Below are positions 54,768 through 64,000 of a stretch of DNA of 64,000 nt, piece after piece; within the stretch, counting starts at the first letter, position 1, and the number at the start of each line of letters is the position of its first letter. The notes below the pieces were generated by a model that was not told where the DNA came from, did no database searches, and saw only the letters and a list, made by a program, of their open reading frames with translations. Origin of the DNA: Fulvivirga marina (GTDB lineage Bacteria; Bacteroidota; Bacteroidia; Cytophagales; Cyclobacteriaceae). The stretch spans positions 186,001-250,000 of the forward strand of contig NZ_JAEUGD010000004.1 in NCBI RefSeq assembly GCF_016775155.1, read 5' to 3'. Both the position numbers and the translations under genes were made by a program.

Positions 54768-55359
54768 ATTAAGCCTTGTAACATTCTACCTGGCGTTTCC
54801 TGGTCGTATTACCTATGCCCAACATATCGAACCTCATGAGGTTTATGATATCACACCTACTGACTCCACTCTGTCTGAAAAATTTGTAGAAGCTTTATGC
54901 AAGGCAGCCCGTACCAGATCAGGTGAAGGTCGACCTGGCCTGCCTTCTGACTTAGAAGCATTAATTGTACTTGCTGCCGGCACCGGTTTTTCAGATCACG
55001 ATCAACCTCAAAAAAGCCTGAGTTGGCACCAGAAATTTGGCAGATACTGCCATTGCAAGAGCACCGACGAATTTCCTGCAGGAAGTTTCCTCCGACAGGC
55101 GGTAAATGCCAACTTCAGGGAGTTTGCCAATATCGTGGGGCCCAATAACAGACTTTCACTAGACTTGCTACAAACTGATGCAGACAGCCTTAACATTTTT
55201 GAATATATCAACAAGCAACGTATAGATATTGAAGCCAGCCACAACAATAAAAGGTTTGAATTTCAGCAGGATGAAAAATGGAAGAACATTATGTTCTTCT
55301 ATTTTCTGTTTTCAGAATACCGGGTTATACTCATGCGCCAAATGGAAGAAGGTCAGTAA
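54736..55359 (+). CDS. Secreted protein of unknown function
   Basis: 207 residues from ATG 54736 (MRNQKLNYW); an ATG at 54715 is possible. Signal peptide ending ITYAQ. The mature chain has a Cys pair and the motif RYCHCKSTDEFPAGSFLRQAVNANFREF, with no family that I recognise. The gene overlaps the small membrane protein gene by 32 nt, third in the sigma operon. Confidence 0.75.
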   Translation: MRNQKLNYWIRLSLVTFYLAFPGRITYAQHIEPHEVYDITPTDSTLSEKFVEALCKAARTRSGEGRPGLPSDLEALIVLAAGTGFSDHDQPQKSLSWHQKFGRYCHCKSTDEFPAGSFLRQAVNANFREFANIVGPNNRLSLDLLQTDADSLNIFEYINKQRIDIEASHNNKRFEFQQDEKWKNIMFFYFLFSEYRVILMRQMEEGQ

Positions 55360-55453
55360 CCTTTTACAAATTTGCCTCCTGCTTATTTAGCAAATTGCCG
55401 TATCCAATGTGTAACTTAGCCGCTTCTTGTACTTTACTAACCAGTAATACTTT

Positions 55454-56083
55454 ATGTCACTTCTATACGCCCTTGACATTATAGGTACGTTTGTATTTGC
55501 CATTAGCGGCATCCGGCTGGCTGCAAAAAAGAAAATGGACCTTTTTGGGGCAATGGTTATTGGCTTTGTAACAGCAGTAGGTGGTGGTACCACCAGAGAT
55601 GTTTTACTGGGCAGTTATCCGGTTTCCTGGGTACAGGATGTGAACCTCCCTCTCACCATTGCTCTCGCAGTACCTTTCACATTTATTTTCAGAAAGTATA
55701 TTGTCAATCTCAAAAGAACCTTCTTCATGTTTGACACCATAGGTATAGCCCTATTTACCATTAGTGGTATGCAGAAAGCACTCTCCACAGGCATTCACCC
55801 GGCACTGGCCATTGTTATGGGTATGGTATCTGCCGTTATGGGTGGAGTAATAAGGGATATTCTATGTAACGAAATTCCGTTAATATTCAGAAAAGAGATT
55901 TATGCTACGGCTTGCCTGGCCGGCGGATTAGTATTTTCACTACTTGATTACTACACCGACCTAACCGAAAATGTGATTTACCTCATAACAACTGTTGTAA
56001 TCATTGCGATACGGGTAGTTTCAATAAAATATGATCTGAGCATGCCTAAAATGAAGGATGCTCCCATGGATGGAGCTGACTAA
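55454..56083 (+). CDS. TRIC-type (UPF0126) cation channel protein
   Basis: 209 residues with seven membrane helices in two similar halves, each carrying the family motif: AVGGGTTRDVLLG and VMGGVIRDILCNE. Prokaryotic TRIC homologues form trimeric cation channels. Its end overlaps the convergent thioredoxin-like gene by 4 bp. Confidence 0.92.
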   Translation: MSLLYALDIIGTFVFAISGIRLAAKKKMDLFGAMVIGFVTAVGGGTTRDVLLGSYPVSWVQDVNLPLTIALAVPFTFIFRKYIVNLKRTFFMFDTIGIALFTISGMQKALSTGIHPALAIVMGMVSAVMGGVIRDILCNEIPLIFRKEIYATACLAGGLVFSLLDYYTDLTENVIYLITTVVIIAIRVVSIKYDLSMPKMKDAPMDGAD

Positions 56084-56646
56084 TAAATACTTGATTCGAA
56101 GGTCTTTTCCCAGTCAGCCCAAGCAGTGGTTTTATAGTGGTTACCGCCAATATAGTTAATAACTTTCTCAAACTGGTCAGGCTTTTGATACCCTGGCATA
56201 GGTTGGATCATGTTAAAGTCCTCATCTAAAAACACTACTGTAGGGTAACTAAGTTTATTATTAAGCAACGAAGCGGCCAGTTGGTGATAACCTCTCCTTC
56301 CTGACTCCACATATTTAAAAGTATGCCCTTTGAACTCTATATCTTCTGTTTGCTCAGCATCAAGTTTTACAGGGTAGTAGTTTTCGTTCAGGTACTTTGC
56401 AATTTCAGGCTGACTAAAAGTATTTTTATCCATAACCTTACACCAGCCACACCAGTCGGTATATACATCTATAAATATTTTTCTCTTCTCATTTTTAGAC
56501 TTTTCTACAGCCTCTTCAAAACTCATCCAATTTACAGGACTTTTTCCTCCTGCCTTTTTCAATTGCTCTTCCGGCTTAAACGCCGAACCACCAAAAAAAA
56601 CAAGTATAAAAGCCAATGAAAATATAATTAATGCTACTTTTCTCAT
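56080..56646 (-). CDS. Thioredoxin-fold protein with CxxC, exported
   Basis: 188 residues from ATG 56646 (MRKVALI; an upstream start adds 11 residues). Signal or anchor helix to about 22, then a DUF255/thioredoxin_7-like domain with DWCGWCKVMDKNTF, the CxxC active site, and the cis-Pro in LSYPTVVFLDE. A periplasmic disulfide reductase or thiol protein. Confidence 0.9.
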   Translation of the reverse strand: MRKVALIIFSLAFILVFFGGSAFKPEEQLKKAGGKSPVNWMSFEEAVEKSKNEKRKIFIDVYTDWCGWCKVMDKNTFSQPEIAKYLNENYYPVKLDAEQTEDIEFKGHTFKYVESGRRGYHQLAASLLNNKLSYPTVVFLDEDFNMIQPMPGYQKPDQFEKVINYIGGNHYKTTAWADWEKTFESSIY

Positions 56647-56702
56647 AATTCTAAAATATACGTCTAAAACGCCAGTCAAGTTAAAATAATTTCAATCAAA
56701 TA

Positions 56703-57614
56703 CTATACATCATGATGCATTACAGTTTTGATATGCCTTAATATATCCTGAAAGCTATCTGGATGAAACCACTTAATTTCCAGATCCTTACCAAACCATG
56801 TCATTTGTCGCTTGGCATACCGTCGTGAGTTTCTTTTCAATAATCGTACCGCTTCCTCTCTATCATATAATCCCTCAAAAAAATCGAATACTTCTTTATA
56901 TCCAACTGTTTGCAGAGCATAATGCTCTTTATAGGGATACAACTCCTTAGCCTCCTCAAACAATCCCTGAGCTATCATCTGATCCATACGTTCATTAATC
57001 CGAGCGTAAAGTTCTTCCCTTGGCCTGTCCAATCCAATTTTAATTACCTCAAAATCTCTCTGTTTTTTATTACCCTTTCTGAGTTCAGAGTATTTCTTTC
57101 CCGTACCGATGCATACCTCAAGAGCTCGGGTAATACGTTGTGGGTTTTTAAGATCAACCTCTTCATAGTACTCCGGATCAAGTATTTTGAGTTCCTCAGC
57201 CAGAGCATTCAGCCCTTCATTGGCTAATCTGTTGTTGAGTTCAACTCTAATATCAAGACTCACCTGGGGTATATCTGCCATTCCTTCGGTAACCGCATTA
57301 ATGTAAAGCCCCGAACCTCCTGTCATAATCAAACAGTCTTGATGCTGAAACAATTCACCTATTTTTTTCAAGGCTTCACGCTCAAAATCCCCTGCATTAA
57401 ATTTATCATGAATCGAATGGGAGTTAATGAAATGGTGAGTAACCAGGTTCAGCTCCTCTTCGGAGGGCTTTGCTGTACCAACTTCCATTTCTCTAAAAAA
57501 TTGCCTGGAGTCCGCCGATATAATTTCAGTATCCAACTCACGAGCAATATCAATACACAAACTGGTCTTTCCTACAGCGGTAGGCCCGACAATAACAATC
57601 AAAAACTTCATCAA
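56703..57614 (-). CDS. miaA: tRNA dimethylallyltransferase
   Basis: 303 residues (second ATG one codon downstream). P-loop GPTAVGKT, the catalytic-region motifs ISADSRQFFREMEVGTAKP and TGGSGLYINAV, and the C-terminal KRQMTWFGKD. It adds dimethylallyl to A37 of tRNAs that read UNN codons. Normal length. Confidence 0.97.
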   Translation of the reverse strand: MMKFLIVIVGPTAVGKTSLCIDIARELDTEIISADSRQFFREMEVGTAKPSEEELNLVTHHFINSHSIHDKFNAGDFEREALKKIGELFQHQDCLIMTGGSGLYINAVTEGMADIPQVSLDIRVELNNRLANEGLNALAEELKILDPEYYEEVDLKNPQRITRALEVCIGTGKKYSELRKGNKKQRDFEVIKIGLDRPREELYARINERMDQMIAQGLFEEAKELYPYKEHYALQTVGYKEVFDFFEGLYDREEAVRLLKRNSRRYAKRQMTWFGKDLEIKWFHPDSFQDILRHIKTVMHHDV

Positions 57615-57712
57615 AAGTGGTTTTATACAAATTTACTATTTATAGAATGACTTCACCAAAACAGCAGAATGGTGAATCCTGATTAACGATAATTTGTTAT
57701 CTTCACGAGGAA

Positions 57713-60067
57713 ATGAAGGACAGAACGAAAAAAGCGGAAGACCTCGTTATTAAGGTTAATGAACTGAAAGAAAAGCTCTTCGCGGAGAAGAATAAAAATT
57801 CTTTCACCAATTCAATTTTGGAGGGTGGAACCCTGATTATCTGGGCTGTCAACAACGAATTTGAACTTATTTCCTTCAACCAAAATTACTTCAATTTCTT
57901 TCTTCAGGAGAACCCGGGCATTAAAGTTGGCTATGAAGAAAAAGGGATCGTTAAAATTGCCAACTCCGACACTTTTTGGGAGAAAAAATACAAACAGGCC
58001 CTTACCGGTCGATCTCACAATTTTGAGATCATGCTCAAAATTGATGGCGAAGAACAATGGAAAGAGGTTTTTTTAAATCCTATTTATGATACTCGTGGTG
58101 AAATTACCGGAGTCTCGGGGCTTGCCTACGATATCACTGAAAAGATGCAGTCGCGAATCGCACTCATGAAGAGCGAGGAAAAATTCAGAAATATATTTGA
58201 GTCTTTTCAGGACCTCTATTTCAGATGTGACTTTAACGGAAAGTTAACCATGCTTAGCCCTTCAGTAAGTGACATCATGGGCTATACAGAAGATCAACTC
58301 CTAGGTAAGCATGTTACTAACTTTTACCTTTATAATATTCAAACTAAGTTTCTGATCAGAAAACTGGCCCAGGAAAAACGTGTTCGGAATTTTGAGGCTA
58401 GCGTTATACATAAATCAGGAAAAATAATTCCATGTATCTGCAATGTCAGAGTAATTCAGGATGAACAAGGCCGCCTGAAACACGTAGAAGGAGTAGCTAG
58501 AGATATTACAGAACTTAAGAAGACCAACCAGGAGTTACAACACTCTAAGGAATTAGCCGAAAAATCACTTAAAATCAAAGAGCGCTTTTTGGCCAATATG
58601 AGTCATGAAATCAGGACTCCACTCAATGGCATAATAGGTATGCTTCATCTACTGGATGAGACACAACTTGACCCCAAGCAAAAAAAGCATATCAGAACCC
58701 TTAAAAGTTCGGCTGACATACTGCTAAACATTCTCAACGACCTGCTTGACCTTTCTAAAATTGAGGCAGGAAAAATGGAGTTAAAACCAGTACCTACGAG
58801 CACTGAAATAATATTTGATAAACTCAAACTGCTTTACAAGCAGCAAGCAAACGATAATTCGATAAAACTCAAATTTACAAAGGGTAATGATATACCTCCA
58901 TATATAGAAGTTGACGAAACCAAACTCATCCAGGTTTACTCTAACCTTATATCAAATGCTATAAAATTCACCCCATCAGGAGGTAGTGTTACCATAAGCC
59001 TTGAAGTTTACAAAGTAAGAAAGAATGGGTCCATAATTATGGAGGGTAATGTTAACGACTCGGGAATTGGCATATCAAAAGAAGATCAAAAGAAGTTATT
59101 TTCCAGCTTCACCCAGTTAGATAGCTCAAGCAAAAAGAGTTATAAAGGTACTGGCCTGGGGTTATACATCTCCAGGAAGATAGTCAACCTATTCAATGGA
59201 AAAATCGGCATTAAATCTACTGAAGGAAAAGGCAGCCAGTTTTGGTTTACCTTTGATACCAAAGAAGTTGAAAAACCTGCAAAGCAGGCTCAACCATCAG
59301 TTAAAATCACAAAATTGGAACATTCTCCTACTGTCATGGTTGTAGATGACAACAGTGTTAACCTTGATTTAGCCTATGAGATTCTTAAAAATGCTGGCTG
59401 CAAAGTAACCGTGGCTTCTAGTGGCAAAGAAGCCCTTGCTTTATCCAAAGATTTGTGCTTTGATGTCATATTAATGGACATTCAAATGCCAGACATGGAT
59501 GGCCTTGAAGCCTCCAAACAAATAAGGAAACAATGTAAAGAACAGACTCCACCAGTGGTGGCCATGACAGCCTACTCTATGAAGGGTGATGAGGCCAAAT
59601 ACCTTGCTGAAGGCATGGACGACTATATTGCAAAACCTATCGACCCATCAATACTGGTTCAAAAAGTAAATCAATGGACATCTGATTCGTCTGAAGAGGT
59701 AGAAGTACAAAAAGAAAAGACCAATAATCATCAGACAATTAACCAAAACACCTTAGATTTACTTAAACAATATGCCGGAGATGAAGCTGTTTTAGAAGCT
59801 TTAAATGAATTCGATCAAGAGTGTAGTATGCAGATACTTGATAGCGCCAAATTTTTTGAAAGTAAAAACTACAAGGAAGTTTTAGATATTTTACATACAT
59901 TGAAAGGCAATGCCGGTACACTCGGAGTTGAAAAAATGGCCTTCCAAGCAGCCAAAATGGAAGATGAATTAAAAGAAAAAAAATATTCTAATTTTGCCAG
60001 GGATTTACAGTTTCTAAAATCCCTGCATGAGGAATTTATTGAAGAAACTAAAAAGATTATACCATAA
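57713..60067 (+). CDS. Hybrid histidine kinase: PAS-PAS-HisKA-HATPase-REC-Hpt
   Basis: 784 residues, cytoplasmic with no membrane helix. Coiled coil 1-30, PAS domains about 30-150 and 155-275, HisKA with phospho-His298 in MSHEIRTPLNG, HATPase about 400-520 (N box, DSGIGIS, GTGLGL), receiver domain about 540-665 with Asp589 in LMDIQMPDMDG, and a C-terminal Hpt with His728 in LHTLKGNAGT. All phosphorelay residues are present. It leads a run of closely spaced genes; the response regulator 15 bp downstream is the likely partner. Confidence 0.95.
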   Translation: MKDRTKKAEDLVIKVNELKEKLFAEKNKNSFTNSILEGGTLIIWAVNNEFELISFNQNYFNFFLQENPGIKVGYEEKGIVKIANSDTFWEKKYKQALTGRSHNFEIMLKIDGEEQWKEVFLNPIYDTRGEITGVSGLAYDITEKMQSRIALMKSEEKFRNIFESFQDLYFRCDFNGKLTMLSPSVSDIMGYTEDQLLGKHVTNFYLYNIQTKFLIRKLAQEKRVRNFEASVIHKSGKIIPCICNVRVIQDEQGRLKHVEGVARDITELKKTNQELQHSKELAEKSLKIKERFLANMSHEIRTPLNGIIGMLHLLDETQLDPKQKKHIRTLKSSADILLNILNDLLDLSKIEAGKMELKPVPTSTEIIFDKLKLLYKQQANDNSIKLKFTKGNDIPPYIEVDETKLIQVYSNLISNAIKFTPSGGSVTISLEVYKVRKNGSIIMEGNVNDSGIGISKEDQKKLFSSFTQLDSSSKKSYKGTGLGLYISRKIVNLFNGKIGIKSTEGKGSQFWFTFDTKEVEKPAKQAQPSVKITKLEHSPTVMVVDDNSVNLDLAYEILKNAGCKVTVASSGKEALALSKDLCFDVILMDIQMPDMDGLEASKQIRKQCKEQTPPVVAMTAYSMKGDEAKYLAEGMDDYIAKPIDPSILVQKVNQWTSDSSEEVEVQKEKTNNHQTINQNTLDLLKQYAGDEAVLEALNEFDQECSMQILDSAKFFESKNYKEVLDILHTLKGNAGTLGVEKMAFQAAKMEDELKEKKYSNFARDLQFLKSLHEEFIEETKKIIP

Positions 60068-60081
60068 ATAAATTAAAAAGG

Positions 60082-60450
60082 ATGGCAAAGAAAATCTTAC
60101 TAGCCGATGACAGCCCTGTAATACAAACCTTGTCTAAAAAAATATTCCAAGGACAAGGGTATGATTTTAAAGGTATAAAAACAGGAACTCGTGTTCTTGA
60201 TGAAATCCAGAACAACGATTATGACGTTGTAATTCTGGACATAATACTTCCTGGAGCCGATGGTATGGAGCTTGCAAAAAAAATCAGACGCTTGAGTGAC
60301 AAGAAAAAAGCAGAAATGCCAATAATTGCCATATCAGGCAACTACAAAAACTATTCAAAGGCGGATTTTGACGAGGCCGGCATTAACGAGTACCTCATTA
60401 AGCCGTTGGATTATGATGCCTTGGTAAATACCGTAAAAAAATACACCTAA
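60082..60450 (+). CDS. Single-domain response regulator
   Basis: 122 residues, receiver domain only, with Asp53 in VILDIILPGADG, the acidic pair ADDS, a conserved Ser in ISGN and Lys in LIKPLDYD. No output domain; it probably passes phosphate from or to the Hpt of the hybrid kinase encoded 15 bp upstream. Confidence 0.95.
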   Translation: MAKKILLADDSPVIQTLSKKIFQGQGYDFKGIKTGTRVLDEIQNNDYDVVILDIILPGADGMELAKKIRRLSDKKKAEMPIIAISGNYKNYSKADFDEAGINEYLIKPLDYDALVNTVKKYT

Positions 60451-60451
60451 G

Positions 60452-60727
60452 ATGAGTATTAAGTATTCTAAGCATTTTTTGAATAAGCTTGAGGATTTGC
60501 TAGCTGAAACAGAATATATTCTTAGATACGAAAGAGGTAATTTTAAATCAGGCTGGTGCATTCTCAATGAGAACAAAGTCATTATTGTCAATAAATATTA
60601 TGCCATAGACGGAAAGATCAACTGCCTTTTGGATATTATAAAAACAGTTGACATAGACAAAGATCAGCTTAGTGATAAAAATAAAAAATTGTATTTAGAA
60701 CTGGCACAAACCGAACTTGAGCTTTGA
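60452..60727 (+). CDS. Small conserved hypothetical protein, 91 residues
   Basis: Starts MSIKYSKHFLNKLEDLLAE, and has YERGNFKSGWCILNENKVIIVNKY followed by a helix. This pattern is familiar from small Bacteroidota hypotheticals next to phosphodiesterase genes, but I know no function. Overlaps the MBL gene by 4 nt (TTGA). Confidence 0.8.
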   Translation: MSIKYSKHFLNKLEDLLAETEYILRYERGNFKSGWCILNENKVIIVNKYYAIDGKINCLLDIIKTVDIDKDQLSDKNKKLYLELAQTELEL

Positions 60728-61485
60728 GGATTACACTGCTAGGGACCGGAACATCTCAAGGTGTACCCGTAATTGCTTGCGGCTGTGACGCATGTCAATC
60801 TCTCGACTTTAGAGATAAAAGACTACGTACATCTATACACATTGAGAAGGGAGGTCAGAGTTTTGTTATAGATACTGGCCCGGATTTCAGACAACAAATG
60901 CTTAGAGAAGGTGTCAAAAAACTTGACGCCGTAATTTTCACTCATGAGCACAAAGATCATACGGCAGGCCTTGATGATGTAAGAGCTTTTAACTTCCGTC
61001 AAAAAAAAGACATGCCAATATATGGAAGGCCTAATGTCATCAACCAGCTGAAACAAGAGTTTAGCTATGCCTTTGGTGAGAAAAAATATCCGGGTGTACC
61101 TCAACTTGAGGTACACCCTATTGACAATAACCCTTTCTCCATTGCTGGTGTTAACTTTACCCCTATTGAAGTGATGCACTTACGGCTTCCTGTTTTTGGG
61201 TTCAGAGTTGGAGATTTTACCTATATAACAGATGCCAATTATATCAGTCCTGAAGAAAAGGAAAAAATCAAAGGCTCAAAAGTTTTAGTTTTAAATGCAC
61301 TACAAAAAGAAGCTCACATTTCTCATTTTAACCTGGAGCAAGCCATTGAACTGGCATTGGAAATAAAAGCAGAGACCACCTATTTCACTCATATTAGTCA
61401 TAGAATGGGACCTCACAAGCAGGTAGATGAACTATTACCTGAGGGAATAAATCTGGCTTACGATGGACTGGTTATTGATATGTAA
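60724..61485 (+). CDS. MBL-fold metallo-hydrolase (PhnP-like phosphodiesterase)
   Basis: 253 residues, TTG start at 60724 inside the previous gene's end; no upstream ATG fits. GTGTSQGVPVIACGCDACQS is the typical N-terminus with a Cys cluster, followed by THEHKDHTAG (HxHxDH metal motif) and HISHRMGPH. Likely hydrolyses a cyclic phosphodiester. The stop overlaps the next ATG (TAATG). Confidence 0.9.
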   Translation: MRITLLGTGTSQGVPVIACGCDACQSLDFRDKRLRTSIHIEKGGQSFVIDTGPDFRQQMLREGVKKLDAVIFTHEHKDHTAGLDDVRAFNFRQKKDMPIYGRPNVINQLKQEFSYAFGEKKYPGVPQLEVHPIDNNPFSIAGVNFTPIEVMHLRLPVFGFRVGDFTYITDANYISPEEKEKIKGSKVLVLNALQKEAHISHFNLEQAIELALEIKAETTYFTHISHRMGPHKQVDELLPEGINLAYDGLVIDM

Positions 61486-63038
61486 TGCATAACAACTATT
61501 ACTTCTTAAAAACACTTAGCTCCCAGTTAGCAGAAAAGCTAATCGGCTTCCAACTTATAGAAGCATTTTCTCAAAACAAAAATGAGCTTATCATTGGTTT
61601 TTCTAAACAAGCCGAGGAATTCTATATCAAAGCTCACCTTGCTCCAGCATTTTGCTGTCTGTCATTTCCTAATGATTTTAGTCGGGCCAGAAAAAACAGC
61701 GTAGATCTTTTTACAGATCTTGCTCTGGCCAAAGTGGATCATATACATCAGTTTGCCAATGAACGGTCATTTGTTATCATATTTCAAAATGATTTCAAAC
61801 TGCTATTTAAAATGCATGGCAATAGATCCAATATCATTCTCTTTAAAGGGAACGATGTTGTTGAGGTGTTTAAAAAAAGTCTGAAAAAGGACTTTAATAT
61901 CGACATCACTCAGCTGGACCGCACAATAGACCAATCTTATGACTCCTTCAAACAACATGATGCGGATTATAAAATCATCTTCCCTACGTTTGGAAAGGTT
62001 ACAAAGAAGTATTTATTAGCCAGAGGTATCAATGAAAAGGATACGAATTCTAAATGGGACTTAATCAAAGAAACACTAGGACACCTCTCCGAACAGAAGT
62101 ATTATATTACAAAAATTGAAGGCCAGTTACATCTTTGTTTATTGGAAATAGGCACGGTGCAACATGAATTTCATGACCCTATACAGGCTATTGATAGTTT
62201 CTTTATTCGATACATTAGTGATCATGCTTTAAAAAGCATCAAAGGGGAGGCTTTGCTTGACATTAATAAGCAACTCAGACAAACCGAGAGTTACATAAAA
62301 AAAACTAAAAAGAAACTTGAGGAAATAGAAAGCAGGCTCAACTATAGCATACTTGCAGATATACTAATGGCTAACCTCCACCAAATAGCTCCAAAAACAG
62401 AAGAGGTTACCCTTCAAAACTTCTACGATAACAACTCCCCTATCACAATTAAATTAAAACGAGACCTTTCTCCTCAAAAAAATGCAGAGGCATATTACAG
62501 GAAAGCCAAGAACCAATCTGTTGAAATTGAAAACCTTAAAACAAATCTCAAACAGAAGCTAAATACCATTGAAGCACTCGAAGAGCAAAAGATGGTTATA
62601 GAAGAAGAACAAAGCCTTAAGGCACTTCGTAACCTTGTGAAAAAAGACCAAGCCCAGACTTCAAAAAAGAAAGAGCACCTACCTTATAATGCATTCTCTT
62701 ATGATGGCTTTGATATATGGGTGGGAAAAAATGCAAGAAGCAACGATCGCATGCTTCAACAACACTCCTTTAAAAACGATCTTTGGCTCCACGCTAAAGA
62801 TGTGAGCGGGTCTCATGTGCTTATAAAGTATAGAGCAGGTAAACCGTTCCCAAAAGATGTCATAGAAAAAGCGGCTGAACTCGCTGCACATTTCTCCAAA
62901 AGAAAATCAGACACCCTATGTCCTGTTATTGTAACACCAAGAAAGTTTGTAAGGAAAAGAAAGGGAGATCCTGCCGGAGCAGTAATGGTAGATAAGGAAG
63001 AAAGAACTTTACTTGTCAAGCCCAATAACTGGTCCTGA
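61485..63038 (+). CDS. NFACT family protein (RqcH/Tae2-like)
   Basis: 517 residues. NFACT-N domain from residue 1, a long coiled coil at about 255-400, and an NFACT-R RNA-binding domain at about 395-510 (FDIWVGKNARSNDRML...WLHAKDVSGSHVLIKYR). RqcH binds stalled 50S subunits and adds C-terminal alanine tails for degradation. This gene is shorter than B. subtilis RqcH (about 570), and I cannot confirm all tRNA-binding residues by eye. Confidence 0.88.
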   Translation: MHNNYYFLKTLSSQLAEKLIGFQLIEAFSQNKNELIIGFSKQAEEFYIKAHLAPAFCCLSFPNDFSRARKNSVDLFTDLALAKVDHIHQFANERSFVIIFQNDFKLLFKMHGNRSNIILFKGNDVVEVFKKSLKKDFNIDITQLDRTIDQSYDSFKQHDADYKIIFPTFGKVTKKYLLARGINEKDTNSKWDLIKETLGHLSEQKYYITKIEGQLHLCLLEIGTVQHEFHDPIQAIDSFFIRYISDHALKSIKGEALLDINKQLRQTESYIKKTKKKLEEIESRLNYSILADILMANLHQIAPKTEEVTLQNFYDNNSPITIKLKRDLSPQKNAEAYYRKAKNQSVEIENLKTNLKQKLNTIEALEEQKMVIEEEQSLKALRNLVKKDQAQTSKKKEHLPYNAFSYDGFDIWVGKNARSNDRMLQQHSFKNDLWLHAKDVSGSHVLIKYRAGKPFPKDVIEKAAELAAHFSKRKSDTLCPVIVTPRKFVRKRKGDPAGAVMVDKEERTLLVKPNNWS

Positions 63039-63047
63039 CAAGTAAAG
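63007..63047. terminator. Hairpin overlapping the NFACT stop codon
   Basis: CTTTACTTGTCA (63007-63018) and TGACAAGTAAAG (63036-63047) are an exact 12-bp inverted repeat with a 17-nt loop. The right arm begins at the TGA stop codon. It lies between convergent genes and probably limits read-through both ways; a T run is weak. Confidence 0.5.
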
Positions 63048-63058
63048 CTTTGATTATT

Positions 63059-64000
63059 CTACTCAACAACATTTAGCTTAACAGTATTTGTACGTCCTCT
63101 GGCATGAATAGGCATACTGGCTGTTGTAATAAATATATCACCATTTTCAATATGCCCCTTTTCCTTCAATATCTCTTCTATGTCTGCAAAGGTATCATCT
63201 GTTGAAACCTCTTTATCATAGTAATAGCCCCTAACTCCCCAAATAAGATTTATTGTGTTAAGTAGTGGTCTGTTGCTTGTAAATATAAAAATGTTGGCTT
63301 TTGGCCTATGTGATGCAAGCTTAAACGCGGTATACCCTGATTGGGTCATACCAATAATAGCCTTCGCTTTGGAAGCCTTTGCCAGTCTACAAGCCGCCAG
63401 CACCAATGTATTATTGTAAAACAAAGGATCATTATGGTCAGGCAGATCATGACGGAAATATACGTCTGCTTCCCTTTCAACGCTGGTAATGGTTTTTACC
63501 ATACTCCTGATCACTTCAATGGGGTACGCTCCGGCGGCGGTTTCAGCAGAAAGCATCAGAGCATCTGCCCCATCCATTACAGCGTTAGCCACGTCATTGG
63601 TTTCTGCTCGAGTAGGTCGGGGGCTTTCGATCATACTTTCCATCATCTGAGTAGCGATAATTACAGGCTTAGCCAGTTTATTACACTTTCTCACGATCAT
63701 TTTTTGAGCCATAGGCACCTCTTCCATAAATATTTCTACTCCAAGGTCACCACGTGCTACCATTACAGCATCCGCTGCATCTATAATTTCATCTATATTA
63801 TGTATAGCCTCTGGTTTCTCAACTTTGGCAATGATCTTAGTTTGCTTACCAGCAGCCTTAATTCTCTCTCTAAGGTTATGAATGTCTTCTGCTGATCTTA
63901 CAAACGACAAAGCCACCCATTCAACCTCGTTGGCCAAACCAAACTCCAGGTCTTTCACATCTTTGTCTGTTAAAGAAGGCGCCGATACTTTAGTAAAAGG
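63059..64000 (-). CDS. pyk: Pyruvate kinase, C-terminal part
   Basis: Partial; the frame runs off the right edge (PFTKVSAPSLTDKD... at the boundary). Visible are IAKVEKPEAI with the catalytic Lys, the Mg-binding MVARGDLGVEI, ATQMMESMIESPRPTRAETNDVANAV and the C-terminal regulatory domain to the stop. It makes pyruvate and ATP from phosphoenolpyruvate and ADP. About 160 N-terminal residues lie outside the window. Confidence 0.96.
   Translation of the reverse strand, partial: PFTKVSAPSLTDKDVKDLEFGLANEVEWVALSFVRSAEDIHNLRERIKAAGKQTKIIAKVEKPEAIHNIDEIIDAADAVMVARGDLGVEIFMEEVPMAQKMIVRKCNKLAKPVIIATQMMESMIESPRPTRAETNDVANAVMDGADALMLSAETAAGAYPIEVIRSMVKTITSVEREADVYFRHDLPDHNDPLFYNNTLVLAACRLAKASKAKAIIGMTQSGYTAFKLASHRPKANIFIFTSNRPLLNTINLIWGVRGYYYDKEVSTDDTFADIEEILKEKGHIENGDIFITTASMPIHARGRTNTVKLNVVE

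Overview
The window looks like chromosome of a Bacteroidota bacterium, most likely order Cytophagales (a Fulvivirga/Flammeovirga-like marine type is my best inference). The evidence is three secreted proteins with type IX secretion sorting domains, a PorE-like TPR/propeller/OmpA protein, type III glutamine synthetase, families typical of the phylum (DUF2339/DUF3999, DUF2911, DUF4252, DUF3667, head-GIN), TAnnTTTG promoter boxes and A+T-rich intergenic DNA. I see no rRNA, tRNA, CRISPR array, phage or intact transposon.

Layout. 0-8 kb: SulP anion transporter (partial) overlapping a beta-carbonic anhydrase; an S41 processing protease; a truncated alpha/beta hydrolase; an L,D-transpeptidase facing an NlpC/P60 hydrolase; glnN. 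8-17.5 kb: an ORF with one internal stop, a SnoaL/old-yellow-enzyme pair behind a twin operator, a T9SS subtilase, and a lipid group (CDP-alcohol phosphotransferase, LtaS-like sulfatase, diacylglycerol kinase). 17.5-34.5 kb: small ORF, GIN protein, TerB-like protein, D-threonine-aldolase family enzyme, DUF2911 and amidohydrolase lipoproteins, a barrel protein, the PorE-like protein, an ABC exporter, an ECF sigma/anti-sigma operon with three tandem DUF4252 genes, and DUF3999-DUF2339.

34.6-48.1 kb is the most unusual part. It holds the minus-strand remains of the four-gene ligase-associated DNA repair cluster (exonuclease, ATP-dependent ligase, DEXH helicase, PdeM). Helicase and PdeM are intact. 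Between 47.57 and 48.13 kb lie the 5' half of the exonuclease and the last ~48 codons of the ligase, frameshifted and joined by a deletion. About 6.8 kb of unrelated genes (a MarR-controlled decarboxylase/acetyltransferase operon, a PQQ-type propeller protein, DUF3667, an inverted-repeat relic and an aldo/keto reductase) now sit between the remnant and the helicase. A second block, a T9SS vanadium haloperoxidase, sits between thioredoxin and PdeM and is bracketed by 65-bp direct repeats copied from the thioredoxin 3' end, a pattern resembling attachment sites.

48-64 kb: a T9SS peptidoglycan amidase, phosphohistidine phosphatase/SnoaL pair, TPR membrane protein, HD protein, thioesterase, a 42-residue membrane protein, an FKBP isomerase, a structured RNA element upstream of a second ECF sigma operon, a TRIC-type channel, a thioredoxin-fold protein, miaA, then an operon running from a hybrid histidine kinase through a response regulator, a small protein and an MBL phosphodiesterase to an NFACT ribosome quality control protein, and finally pyruvate kinase (partial).
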